Notes under the pieces: generated by a model | The model's input: the letters and a program-made list of their open reading frames with translations, nothing else | Told to the model about the DNA's origin: nothing | The model's database searches: none | Translations under genes and position numbers: made by a program | Shown: in pieces, positions 9,862-18,193 of the stretch | How positions within the stretch are numbered: position 1 is the stretch's first letter | Layout of the letters: every line of letters begins with the position of its first letter | Origin: Micromonospora matsumotoense | GTDB lineage: Bacteria; Actinomycetota; Actinomycetes; Mycobacteriales; Micromonosporaceae | Direction of reading: 5' to 3' | DNA: 64,000 bases | Assembly (NCBI RefSeq): GCF_900091525.1 | Contig: NZ_FMCU01000009.1 | Location: forward strand, 124,001-188,000

Positions 9862-11115
9862 GTGACGGACGTTGAACCCGGGATGCACCCGACACGGTGG
9901 CGGGACGCCATGGACGCCGCCCTCTACGGGCCGCACGGCTTCTTCGTTTCCGGCACCGGGCCGGCCGACCACTTCCGGACCAGCGTGCACGCCTCCCCCG
10001 CGTTCGCGGCGGCGGTGTTCCGGCTCGTGTCGCGCCTGGACGCCGCCCTCGGCTTCCCCACCCCGTTCGACGTGGTGGACGTCGGTGCCGGCCGGGGCGA
10101 ACTGCTCCGCACCCTGGCCACCCTGGCCCGCCACGCCGCACCGCCGGCCACCACCCCGGCCACGGCCACCCCCCACACAGCGACCCCCCGCACCACCTCC
10201 CCCCACACGACCTTCCCCCGCACAGCCGTCCCCCACACGACCTCCCCGACGGGCACCCGCCCGGAGCCGTCACCGCTGGCCCACCGCCTGCGCCTCACCG
10301 CCGTGGAACTGGCCCCCCGCCCACCGGATCTCCCCTCCGACATCGACTGGACCGCCGAGATACGACCGGCCCTGACCGGCCTCCTGATCGCCACCGAATG
10401 GCTCGACAACATCCCCCTGGACATCGCCGGCCGCACCGAAACCGGCCACCACTACCGCCTGGTCGACCCCCGCACCGGCACCGAGTCCCCCGGCCCCCCA
10501 CTCACCACCCCCGACACCACCTGGCTGACCCACTGGCACCCCACCCCACCCCCCACCCCACCCACCCCCCACCCCCCACCCCCCGGGTCGAGTCCGGTGA
10601 TCAAGAGGTTTGCGTCAGAAACAGGCCCGGAACCTGACGCAAACCTCTTGATCGACCGGGTGGAGATCGGGCGGAGCCGGGATGAGGCGTGGGGGCGGGC
10701 CGTGGGGCGGGTGGGGCGGGGGGTGGCAGTCGCGGTGGACTACGGGCACGTGCGGGAGGGGCGACCGGTGGGCGGGACGTTGACCGGGTACCGGGGTGGA
10801 CGCCAGGTGCCGCCGGTGCCGGACGGGTCGTGCGACATCACCGCACACGTCGCCATGGACTCCGTCGCCGCCGCCGGTGCGCAGGTCGCCGAGTCTGCGT
10901 ACACGCTGGTGTCGCAGCGGGAGGCGCTGCGGGCGCTCGGGGTCGACGGTGGGCGACCGCCGCTGAGCCTGGCCGGCACCGACCCCGCCGGGTACGTGCG
11001 GGCCCTCGCCACGGCGTCGGCGGCGGCGGAGCTGACCGACCCGGCCGGGCTCGGCGGGCATTACTGGCTGCTCCAGCCGGTCGGCGTCGCCGTCGATGCG
11101 CTCATGGCACGATGA
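9862..11115 (+). CDS. MidA/NDUFAF7-family SAM-dependent methyltransferase
   Basis: The 417-residue product begins with the family signature RDAMDAALYGPHGFF, a THFRTSV-like segment and a SAM-binding motif (VVDVGAGRGELLRTL, about residue 73). Later come an acidic WLDNIPLDI, VDYGHVREGRP, GSCDITAHVAMD and SQREALRALG, all typical of the DUF185/MidA family. The mitochondrial member methylates an arginine in the NuoD homologue during complex I assembly. Here the gene overlaps nuoD by 4 bases. Two inserts are unusual: a Thr/Pro/His-rich stretch (about residues 93-135) and a Pro-rich run followed by a palindromic element (about residues 218-265). GTG 9862 is chosen from family alignment. Confidence 0.85.
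   Translation: MTDVEPGMHPTRWRDAMDAALYGPHGFFVSGTGPADHFRTSVHASPAFAAAVFRLVSRLDAALGFPTPFDVVDVGAGRGELLRTLATLARHAAPPATTPATATPHTATPRTTSPHTTFPRTAVPHTTSPTGTRPEPSPLAHRLRLTAVELAPRPPDLPSDIDWTAEIRPALTGLLIATEWLDNIPLDIAGRTETGHHYRLVDPRTGTESPGPPLTTPDTTWLTHWHPTPPPTPPTPHPPPPGSSPVIKRFASETGPEPDANLLIDRVEIGRSRDEAWGRAVGRVGRGVAVAVDYGHVREGRPVGGTLTGYRGGRQVPPVPDGSCDITAHVAMDSVAAAGAQVAESAYTLVSQREALRALGVDGGRPPLSLAGTDPAGYVRALATASAAAELTDPAGLGGHYWLLQPVGVAVDALMAR
10599..10653. repeat. Perfect 20-bp inverted repeat inside the MidA-like gene
   Basis: GATCAAGAGGTTTGCGTCAG (10599-10618) and its exact reverse complement (10634-10653) flank a 15-base loop. It is AT-richer than its surroundings, lies at the end of a C-rich low-complexity stretch, and keeps the reading frame open. 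It looks like an inserted palindromic element. Confidence 0.85.
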
Positions 11116-12281
11116 CCGGCATGACCACGGACACCGGTGAACTGCGCGAGCTGACCGTCGGCACCGGGGCCGGCGGGGAGCAGCTCGGCACCGACATGGT
11201 GCTCAACATCGGCCCGCAGCACCCGTCGACGCACGGCGTGCTGCGGCTCAAGCTGGTGCTCGACGGGGAACGGGTGGTCGCCGCCGAACCGATCGTCGGG
11301 TACATGCACCGGGGCGCGGAGAAGCTGTTCGAGGTCCGCGACTACCGGCAGATCATCGTGCTGGCCAACCGGCACGACTGGCTGTCGGCGTTCTCCAACG
11401 AGCTGGGCGTGGCGCTCGCCGTGGAGCGACTGATGGGCCTGGAGGTGCCCGAGCGGGCCACCTGGCTGCGGATGGCGCTGGCCGAGCTGAACCGGGTGCT
11501 CAACCACCTGATGTTCCTCGGCTCGTACCCGCTGGAGATCGGTGCGATCACGCCGGTCTTCTACGCGTTCCGGGAACGGGAGACCATCCAGGCGGTCATG
11601 GAGGAGGTCTCCGGCGGCCGGATCCACTACATGTTCAACCGGGTCGGCGGGCTCAAGGAGGAGGTCCCCGCCGGTTGGACCGGACGGGCCCGCGCCGCCA
11701 TCGGCGAGGTCCGCCACCGGATGCCCGACCTGGACAGGCTGATCCGGCGCAACGAGATCTTCCTGGCCCGTACCGTCGGGGTGGGGGTGCTCTCGGCCGC
11801 CGACGCCGCCGCGTTCGGGGCGTCCGGGCCGGTCGCCCGCGCCTCCGGCCTCGACCTGGACCTCCGCCGCGACGACCCCTACCTGGCGTACGACCAGCTC
11901 GACGTGCCGGTGGTCACCCGCACCGCCGGGGACTGCCACGCCCGCTTCGAGGTGCTGCTCGACCAGGTGTACGCCTCGCTCGACCTCGCCGAACAGTGCC
12001 TGGACCGGGTCGACCGGCTCACCGGGCCGGTGAACACCCGGCTGCCCAAGGTGGTCAAGGCCCCCGAGGGGCACACCTACGCCTGGACCGAGAACCCACT
12101 CGGGATCAACGGGTACTACCTGGTCTCCCGGGGCGAGAAGACGCCGTGGCGGCTCAAGCTGCGCACCGCCTCGTACGCCAACGTGCAGGCGCTGGCCACG
12201 CTGCTGCCCGGCTGCCTGGTGCCCGACCTGATCGCCATCCTCGGCTCGATGTTCTTCGTGGTCGGCGACATCGACAAGTGA
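11112..12281 (+). CDS. nuoD: NADH-quinone oxidoreductase subunit D (orphan 49-kDa-type subunit)
   Basis: The 389-residue product matches NuoD/NDUFS2, the quinone-site subunit of respiratory complex I. It has NIGPQHPSTHGVLRL, the MHRGAEKL segment (Arg about 67, in the region methylated in mitochondrial homologues) and the C-terminal FFVVGDIDK. ATG 11112 overlaps the stop of the MidA-like gene (ATGA), implying translational coupling; ATG 11121 is also possible. No other nuo gene is present, so it is probably a second copy outside the main nuo operon, or part of a hydrogenase-like complex. Confidence 0.9.
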   Translation: MTGMTTDTGELRELTVGTGAGGEQLGTDMVLNIGPQHPSTHGVLRLKLVLDGERVVAAEPIVGYMHRGAEKLFEVRDYRQIIVLANRHDWLSAFSNELGVALAVERLMGLEVPERATWLRMALAELNRVLNHLMFLGSYPLEIGAITPVFYAFRERETIQAVMEEVSGGRIHYMFNRVGGLKEEVPAGWTGRARAAIGEVRHRMPDLDRLIRRNEIFLARTVGVGVLSAADAAAFGASGPVARASGLDLDLRRDDPYLAYDQLDVPVVTRTAGDCHARFEVLLDQVYASLDLAEQCLDRVDRLTGPVNTRLPKVVKAPEGHTYAWTENPLGINGYYLVSRGEKTPWRLKLRTASYANVQALATLLPGCLVPDLIAILGSMFFVVGDIDK

Positions 12282-12283
12282 CC

Positions 12284-12320
12284 CGGGCCTGACCCGGCAC
12301 TGCACGGGCCTGACCCGGCA
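12284..12320. repeat. 16-bp direct repeat after nuoD
   Basis: CGGGCCTGACCCGGCA occurs at 12284-12299 and 12305-12320, in the short spacer between convergent nuoD and the disordered membrane protein gene. Confidence 0.5.
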
Positions 12321-12329
12321 GCCGGCCGG

Positions 12330-14267
12330 TCAGCGCCAGTGGCCGCCCGCGCGCGGGGCGTCGTCCTGCGGCGGGTAGCCGTACCGTTCCTCGCCACCCC
12401 ACTGCTGGTGGCCGCGCGGCTCGGGCTCGGGCTCGGGGGTACGCCACGACACCACCGGCTCCCGGTCCCGCCACTGCTCGGCCGGCTGCCCGCCCCACCG
12501 CTGGTCGTCGCCGCGCGCGGGCCGGTCCGGTGCCGGCTGCCCGGTCGATGCGGGCCGGTCCGGTGCCGACTGCCCGGCGCGCGCGGACCAGTCCGGTGCC
12601 GGCTGGGGGGCGGTGCGGGCGGGCCACTCCCCGCCCGGCTGGGCGGCCCGTCCCGGCCGGTCCCGGGCCGGCGGGGCAGCCGGCGCCGACCAGTCCGGTG
12701 CGGGCTGCACGGGCGGTGCGGTCCGGGCCGACCATTCCGGCGTGGACTGCACCGACTGGCTGGCTCGGGCCGGCCGCTCCTCGGCCGGTCGGTGGCTGCG
12801 CGCCGGCTCCCGCCACTGCTGCGGCACCGGGACACCGCCCGCCGGCAACGCCGGGCGATCGTCCTGCGCCGATCGGTCCTCGGCCCACCGCTCACCGGTC
12901 CGCCCCGGCTCGTCCCGGTACGCGTCCTCCTGCCGGACCGAGGCCCACCGGTCGGAGTAGTGGTAACCGGCACCGTCGGCGTGCACCGCCGCCCGACGCT
13001 CCCCGACCCGCACCTCCCGGGCACGCCCGTCGTCGCGCACCTCGGCCCACCGGTCGCCCGCGCGTACCTCGCGGGCGGGCGGATCGGCACGAGCCTCGGC
13101 CCACCGGTCACCGGCGTGCACCTCGGGCGCGGGCGGCTCGGCGCGGGCACCGGCCCAGCCGGCCCGGCCGCCGGACGACCAGACGCCGGCCTCCCCGCCG
13201 GCCGGGGACCACTCGGGGCGGTCGGAGTCAGGGCGGGCCGGGTCAGGGCGGGCCGACTCACGGTCGTCGGCCGGCGCACCCCAGGACGGGCCGGACGCCG
13301 CCGGCCAGGACCGCTCGTCGCGCGACGGCGGACGGGCACCCCGGGACCGGTCGTCCGACGGGGCGGACCAGTCCCGGCCGGGCGGCTCGGCCTGACCCGA
13401 CCAGGGGCGCTCCGGCTCCCCACCGGCCCAGGACGACTGCTCCGGGCCGGGCGTCCAACGACCGGCGTACCCGCCGCCGTAGCCGTTGGTCGGATCGGGG
13501 CCGTCGACGACGGTGTGCCGGGTGGTCACGTGCACGGTCTCGGTGTGCCGCACCACCCCGAGCGGGCGGGCGGCCGACTCGGCAGCGGGCATTCCGTCGC
13601 GTGCTTCCCGGCCGGACGCGCCGTACACGCCGGCCTGGCCGGTGGTCGGGCGCTCCGGGGCGTACCGGCGGCTGGGCGGTGCGGCGGCCTCCCGGTCGGT
13701 GGCGGCCCGGCCCCGGCCCGCCCCGCTGGGCTCGGCGTCGTCCGCCGGCCCCCAGTCCGGCGTGGACTCCTCGGCGGCGGCCCGCCGACGGCCGACCGGG
13801 GCCTCCGGTGCCGGCTCGACGGCCGGGACCCGGGCCCGGCCCGCACCAGCGGCCCGATCTTCGGCGACGGGCGCGCCGACGGCGGCCGCAGCCAGCTCGG
13901 CTGCCGTCGCGTCCAGCCGACGACGCAACGCGGTGACCTGTTCCTCGGTCCGCTGGGACTGGTCCAGCGCCTGGTTGCCCCGCTGGGCGGCGGCGACGAT
14001 CTCGCTGCGCAACTCGCGCCGGAGCTGCTCCAACTCGTCGAGCACCTCCGCGTCGGACGACCCGCTGCCGCCGTCGGCCCGCAGCGCGATGGAGAGGCCG
14101 ATCAGCACCACGGCGGTGATCGCCAGCACCGCGGCGAACCGCAGCGGACCGTTGCCGTCGGCGAACAGCAGAATCAGCGCGGCGATCGGCGCAAGCGCCA
14201 CCCCGATCCAGAACAGGACGGTCAGTAGCTGGGGGCTGCGCTTCTCGGAGACGACCGGGGAGGGCAT
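12330..14267 (-). CDS. Membrane protein with very long disordered repeat-rich tail
   Basis: The 645-residue product has two N-terminal membrane segments (about residues 13-32 and 40-58), a predicted coiled coil (about 75-125, ELEQLRRELRSEIVAAAQ), and then some 500 residues rich in Pro, Ala, Arg, Gly and Trp. The tail contains short repeats: an 18-residue unit with GDRWAEVR (DNA 12940-13140, period 54 bases) and later PAPDWSAR-type units (about 12500-12760). No enzyme domain is recognised. The amino acid bias could partly reflect high GC, but the repeated Trp pattern indicates real coding. ATG 14267 precedes the first membrane segment. Confidence 0.65.
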   Translation of the reverse strand: MPSPVVSEKRSPQLLTVLFWIGVALAPIAALILLFADGNGPLRFAAVLAITAVVLIGLSIALRADGGSGSSDAEVLDELEQLRRELRSEIVAAAQRGNQALDQSQRTEEQVTALRRRLDATAAELAAAAVGAPVAEDRAAGAGRARVPAVEPAPEAPVGRRRAAAEESTPDWGPADDAEPSGAGRGRAATDREAAAPPSRRYAPERPTTGQAGVYGASGREARDGMPAAESAARPLGVVRHTETVHVTTRHTVVDGPDPTNGYGGGYAGRWTPGPEQSSWAGGEPERPWSGQAEPPGRDWSAPSDDRSRGARPPSRDERSWPAASGPSWGAPADDRESARPDPARPDSDRPEWSPAGGEAGVWSSGGRAGWAGARAEPPAPEVHAGDRWAEARADPPAREVRAGDRWAEVRDDGRAREVRVGERRAAVHADGAGYHYSDRWASVRQEDAYRDEPGRTGERWAEDRSAQDDRPALPAGGVPVPQQWREPARSHRPAEERPARASQSVQSTPEWSARTAPPVQPAPDWSAPAAPPARDRPGRAAQPGGEWPARTAPQPAPDWSARAGQSAPDRPASTGQPAPDRPARGDDQRWGGQPAEQWRDREPVVSWRTPEPEPEPRGHQQWGGEERYGYPPQDDAPRAGGHWR

Positions 14268-14487
14268 GGCTGTGCAGCCTACCGAGATGTGTGCTGACTG
14301 GGAACGGTCCCAGGGCAGGAATGCCCCGATCTCGGCCGGTACGGCGCAGCGGGCCAGCTCGCGGGGCGGACTGCCCTGCCCCGTGGCCGGGAGCCGATCA
14401 TTGCGCTCCGTCGGCGGAGAACGGTGGGTGGAACTGCGCACGGGCCCGGTCGCGGTCGGGGGGAGCCGACCGCGACCGGGCTCACGC

Positions 14488-15492
14488 TCAACTGGTGGCG
14501 AGCGCGCCGTCGGACGAGAAGACCAGACCGACGCTGGCGGTGCCGGTCTTCAGCGCGTTCTTGGTCTGCGGGCCACCGGCGTCCAGCGAGCTGAACGAAC
14601 CGGCCTTGAAGTCGTAGACCTCGACCAGACCGGCCTGGCACTTCGGCCGCTGCGGGCACTCCGGCGGGCCGGCCAGCACGGTGTCCTTGCCGGAGCACTT
14701 CGCCGCCAGGTCGGAGAGGGTCTTCAAGGCGTACTTGTCGGCGAACGCCTTGGTCACCGCGAAGGCGTTCTGGTCCTGTGCCGAGGACGGCGTGCCGAAG
14801 GTGATGCCCGCCTTGTCGCCCTCGGACTTCAACGCGCTGACCGTCTTGTCCAACTCCGGCGAGGAGACGGGGGTGGCGTCCTTGCCGTTGGCCTTGGTGT
14901 TGAGGAACTCCGCCATGGTCGCCGCGTACTCGGGGACGACCTGGATCTCGCCCTTCTCCAGGCTCGGCTCGTACAGCTCGCGGTTGCCGATCTGCTGCAC
15001 CTTGACCTGGTAGCCCGCGGCGGTCAGGGCGATGTTGTACAGCTCGGCCAGGGTCTGGCTCTCGGAGAAGTTGCCCGCCCCGACGACGATCTGGCCACCC
15101 GGACCCTTGGCGATGCCGGTGGTCAGCCCGTTGGCCGAGGCGAACTCCTCGGCCGCCGCCTTCGGCGTCTTGCGGTCCACGTCGACGGCCTTGTTGAGGG
15201 CGATCAGCTTCGGCGTGTCCAGCGCGGCGGAGACCTTGTCCAGCGCGGCGAGGAGCTGCGGGTTCGCCACCTTGGCGTTGACCGCCGGAATGATGTTGTC
15301 GGTGTTCTGGAGCAACTTGTCGTCGTCGAGGACGACGAGCTGGTCACCGGCGACCGGGGCGCAGCCCGCACCGCTCGCGCCCTGCTCCGGAGCATCGGTG
15401 CCGGACGAGCCGGCGTCTCCGCACCCGGTCAACAGACCCGCCATGGTCAGGGCACCCACCGCGCCCACCGCCAGCCGTGTCCGTACGCGCAT
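14488..15492 (-). CDS. Glycine betaine/choline-type ABC transporter substrate-binding lipoprotein
   Basis: The 334-residue product carries a lipoprotein signal (VGALTMAGLLTGC) and a type II periplasmic binding fold of the OpuAC/ProX family, with GGQIVVGAGNFSESQTLAE typical of osmoprotectant receptors (shown here as VGAGNFSESQ). It probably delivers glycine betaine, choline or a similar quaternary amine to the two permeases encoded upstream on the same strand. The exact ligand is not predictable. ATG 15492 is immediately before the signal peptide. Confidence 0.88.
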   Translation of the reverse strand: MRVRTRLAVGAVGALTMAGLLTGCGDAGSSGTDAPEQGASGAGCAPVAGDQLVVLDDDKLLQNTDNIIPAVNAKVANPQLLAALDKVSAALDTPKLIALNKAVDVDRKTPKAAAEEFASANGLTTGIAKGPGGQIVVGAGNFSESQTLAELYNIALTAAGYQVKVQQIGNRELYEPSLEKGEIQVVPEYAATMAEFLNTKANGKDATPVSSPELDKTVSALKSEGDKAGITFGTPSSAQDQNAFAVTKAFADKYALKTLSDLAAKCSGKDTVLAGPPECPQRPKCQAGLVEVYDFKAGSFSSLDAGGPQTKNALKTGTASVGLVFSSDGALATS

Positions 15493-15644
15493 CGTGCCCG
15501 CCTCCCGTGTCCCGGCGCGGCCCGTGCAGGGCCGGCCGCGTGTCCGACGGGCGACGATCGCCGCCCGCAAGTTCCAGCCAATATCCTCCAGGACCGACCG
15601 ACAAACTCTGAGGGATTTTCGTCACCTGATCGTCATGCGGCAGA

Positions 15645-16367
15645 TCAATTTCCCGCCGTGGCGTCCGCTGCCCGCCGGTTGGCCGCCCGCCGGGTACGCC
15701 GCAGCGGACGCGGGGTCGCCACCCGCTCGACCAACGCCAACACCCCCTCCGCCGCCAGTGCCAGCCCGGCCACCAGCACCCCACCGGCGATGATCTGCCC
15801 GCCGCCGGCCGCGATGTCCAGCCCGAAGCCAGCCCGGATGATCTGGCCCAGTCCCCCGCCGTTGACGAACGAGGCGAGCGCCGCCGTCGCCACCACCTGG
15901 ACGGCGGCCGTCCGGAACCCGGCGGCCAGGTACGGCACCGCCAGCGGCAACTCCACCCGCCGCAGCACCTGCCACCCGGACAGCCCCATCCCACGCGCCG
16001 CGTCCCGGGCCTCCGGGTCGGCCTGCCGCACCCCGGTGTACGCGTTGGCCAGCAGCGGCGGCACCGCGAAGACCGCCAGCGCGACCACCACCGCCGGACG
16101 GCCGAAGCCGAGGAAGGTCAACGGCAGGATGGTCAACAGCGCCAGGGTCGGGATGGACAGGGTCAGGTTGGAGATCAGCACGACCGCCCCGCCACCGCGC
16201 CCCGAGTGCCCCAGCCAGAGACCGATCGGCCAGGCCACCAGGCAGCCCAGCAGCACCGCCGCGGCGGACATGCTCAGGTGCTCCCCGATCCGGTCCAGCA
16301 CCCCACCCGGGTTGGTCCAGTTGAGCGGATCGTTGAGCCAGACCACCGCCTGCTGCACCGGATTCAC
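15645..16367 (-). CDS. Osmoprotectant ABC transporter permease
   Basis: A 240-residue inner membrane protein with the binding-protein-dependent transport fold (BPD_transp_1). The EAA loop region reads DAARGMGLSGWQVLRRVELPLAVP, of which GMGLSGWQVLRRVELPLA is the contact segment for the ATPase. Length and order are those of OpuBB/OpuCB-type permeases. It is paired with a second permease upstream, separated by a 46-base spacer that holds one copy of the dispersed repeat. Confidence 0.9.
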   Translation of the reverse strand: MNPVQQAVVWLNDPLNWTNPGGVLDRIGEHLSMSAAAVLLGCLVAWPIGLWLGHSGRGGGAVVLISNLTLSIPTLALLTILPLTFLGFGRPAVVVALAVFAVPPLLANAYTGVRQADPEARDAARGMGLSGWQVLRRVELPLAVPYLAAGFRTAAVQVVATAALASFVNGGGLGQIIRAGFGLDIAAGGGQIIAGGVLVAGLALAAEGVLALVERVATPRPLRRTRRAANRRAADATAGN

Positions 16368-16376
16368 CGAATCAAC

Positions 16377-16413
16377 CCTTCGTTCGCGACTACGGGGCTC
16401 CGCTGCGCCGCAC
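16377..16413. repeat. Dispersed intergenic repeat between permease genes
   Basis: CCTTCGTTCGCGACTACGGGGCTCCGC is a diverged copy (key part TTCGCGACTACGGGGCTC) of the repeat seen before nadC and panC, again immediately upstream of a minus-strand start codon. Confidence 0.5.
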
Positions 16414-17100
16414 TCATCGGGGGCGGCTCCGCAGCCAGGGGGTGAGCAGGCGACCCACGCCGGCCAGGATCAGGTCCAGCACCAGGGCCAGCAGGACGCA
16501 GAGCAGCGTACCGGTCATGATCTGGGCCTTGTAGAAGTTGTTCTGGAACCCGGCGAAGATCAGCTGACCCAGCCCGCCGCGACCGATCACCACGCCCACG
16601 GTGACCAGCGCGACCGTGGAGACGGTGGCGAGGCGTACGCCGGTGAGGATGCCGGGCAGGGCCAACGGCAGGTCGATCCGGAACAGCCGGGCCCACCTGC
16701 CGTACCCCATGCCCTCGGCGGCGTCGCGGACCTCCGGGGGCACCTGGTTCAGCCCGGCCACCGCGTTGCGGACGATCACCAGCAGCGCGTACAGCACCAC
16801 CACCGTCAGCACGGTCACCGCGCCGATACCCAGGTACGGGGCGATGAACGCGAACAGGGCCAGGGAGGGGATCGTGTACAGCACCCCGGTCAGTGCGAGA
16901 ATCGGGCCGGTGAGACGTCGGTACCAGTAGGCCACCACCGCCAGCGGCAGGGCGACCAGCGCGGCGAGCAGCACCGCCCGACCGGTCAGCGAGGCGTGCT
17001 CGCGCAGCGCGGCGAGAATGGTGTCAGAGTTGTCCCGCACGTACTGCCAGGAGAACCACGGATTACCCGGCTCGGCCCGGTAACTCAGGTGGAAGGACAC
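16414..17100 (-). CDS. Osmoprotectant ABC transporter permease
   Basis: A 228-residue permease, paralogous to the neighbouring one, with about five or six membrane segments and the ATPase-contact segment EGMGYGRWARLFRIDLPLA. Such importers use a heterodimer of two permeases. The GTG at 17100 is only two bases from the divergent GTG of the ATPase gene; no ribosome binding site is visible for it, so the transcript may be leaderless or the true start may lie inside (GTG 17040). The N-terminal WFSWQYV segment is family-like and favours the outer start. Confidence 0.88.
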   Translation of the reverse strand: MSFHLSYRAEPGNPWFSWQYVRDNSDTILAALREHASLTGRAVLLAALVALPLAVVAYWYRRLTGPILALTGVLYTIPSLALFAFIAPYLGIGAVTVLTVVVLYALLVIVRNAVAGLNQVPPEVRDAAEGMGYGRWARLFRIDLPLALPGILTGVRLATVSTVALVTVGVVIGRGGLGQLIFAGFQNNFYKAQIMTGTLLCVLLALVLDLILAGVGRLLTPWLRSRPR

Positions 17101-17102
17101 AC

Positions 17103-18098
17103 GTGGACGTTACCCCCGGGGGCACCGGCGACGCAGGACACAGCGCCGCCTCGATCACGCTCGACGGCATCCGCAAGCGGTACCCGGACGGCACCGACGC
17201 CGTCCGCGAGCTGAGCCTGGAGGTGCCGGCCGGCGAACTCGTGGTGCTGATCGGCCCGTCCGGCTGCGGAAAGTCCACCGTGCTGCGGATGGTGAACCGG
17301 CTGATCGAGCCGACCGGCGGCCGGATCCTGCTCGGCGACGAGGACATCACCCGCGTCGACCCGGTGAAACTGCGCCGACGGATCGGCTACGTGATCCAGA
17401 ACGTGGGGCTGTTCCCGCACCAGACGGTGACCACCAACGTCGGCACCGTACCCCGGCTGCTCGGCTGGTCGAAGGAGCGGATCCGGCAGCGCAGCGGCGA
17501 GTTGCTGGAGCTGGTCGGGTTGGACCCGGCCCAGTTCGGACGCCGCTACCCGCACGAACTCTCCGGCGGTCAGCGGCAGCGGGTCGGGGTGGCCCGGGCG
17601 TTGGCCGCCGACCCGGTGGTGCTGCTGATGGACGAGCCGTTCTCCGCCGTCGACCCGATCGTGCGGACCCGGTTGCAGGAGGAGTTCCTCCGGCTCCAGG
17701 CCGAGGTCCGCAAGACCATCGTGCTGGTCACCCACGACCTGGACGAGGCGGTCCGGCTGGGCGACCGGATCGCGGTGCTCTCCGAGGGGGGCCGGCTGGA
17801 GCAGTACGACACCCCGGCGGCCCTGCTCGGCGCCCCCGCCTCACCGTTCGTCCGGGAGTTCGTCGGCGCGGACCGGGGCATCCGTCGGCTCGCGGTCACC
17901 CCGGTCACCCGGGAGGTGCTCGACGGGGCGGCCACCGACGCCACCCTGCCGGAACTGCCGCTGGGCCGTTCGGCGTACGACGCGCTGGCCGCGATGCTGA
18001 CCGCCGGCACGGACGCGGTCCTGGTCACCGCCGACGGCCGGCCGGCCGGCACGCTCAGCCGCGCCCGGGTCCTGGACCTCGGACAGCCCGGCAGCTAG
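17103..18098 (+). CDS. Osmoprotectant ABC transporter ATP-binding protein
   Basis: A 331-residue ATPase that powers the importer. It shows Walker A (GPSGCGKST), the signature LSGGQRQRV and Walker B (VVLLMDEPF) followed by the switch His (VTHDLDE). A C-terminal CBS-like segment (about residues 265-328) resembles the regulatory tail of OpuCA-type osmoprotectant ATPases, which sense ionic strength. GTG 17103 has GGAAGGA five bases upstream, inside the first codons of the divergent permease. It is unusual that the ATPase is divergent from its permeases. Confidence 0.92.
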   Translation: MDVTPGGTGDAGHSAASITLDGIRKRYPDGTDAVRELSLEVPAGELVVLIGPSGCGKSTVLRMVNRLIEPTGGRILLGDEDITRVDPVKLRRRIGYVIQNVGLFPHQTVTTNVGTVPRLLGWSKERIRQRSGELLELVGLDPAQFGRRYPHELSGGQRQRVGVARALAADPVVLLMDEPFSAVDPIVRTRLQEEFLRLQAEVRKTIVLVTHDLDEAVRLGDRIAVLSEGGRLEQYDTPAALLGAPASPFVREFVGADRGIRRLAVTPVTREVLDGAATDATLPELPLGRSAYDALAAMLTAGTDAVLVTADGRPAGTLSRARVLDLGQPGS

Positions 18099-18114
18099 CC
18101 GGCCAGCGTTGCCA

Positions 18115-18146
18115 CCGGTCCGGGCCCGGAGTTCCGGCCGGACCGG
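18115..18146. terminator. Possible bidirectional terminator hairpin
   Basis: CCGGTCCGG (18115-18123) pairs with CCGGACCGG (18138-18146) across a 14-base loop, between the convergent ATPase and membrane protein genes. There is no T tract. Confidence 0.45.
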
Positions 18147-18193
18147 GTCAGGCCGGGCGGCGGCCCGGGGCGGGGTCGCGGCCCGGCAGCGGG

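Noticed and set aside
13486..17214. A 1,242-codon plus-strand open frame
   Set aside because: It runs antisense through four minus-strand genes (membrane protein, binding protein, two permeases) and resembles no protein.
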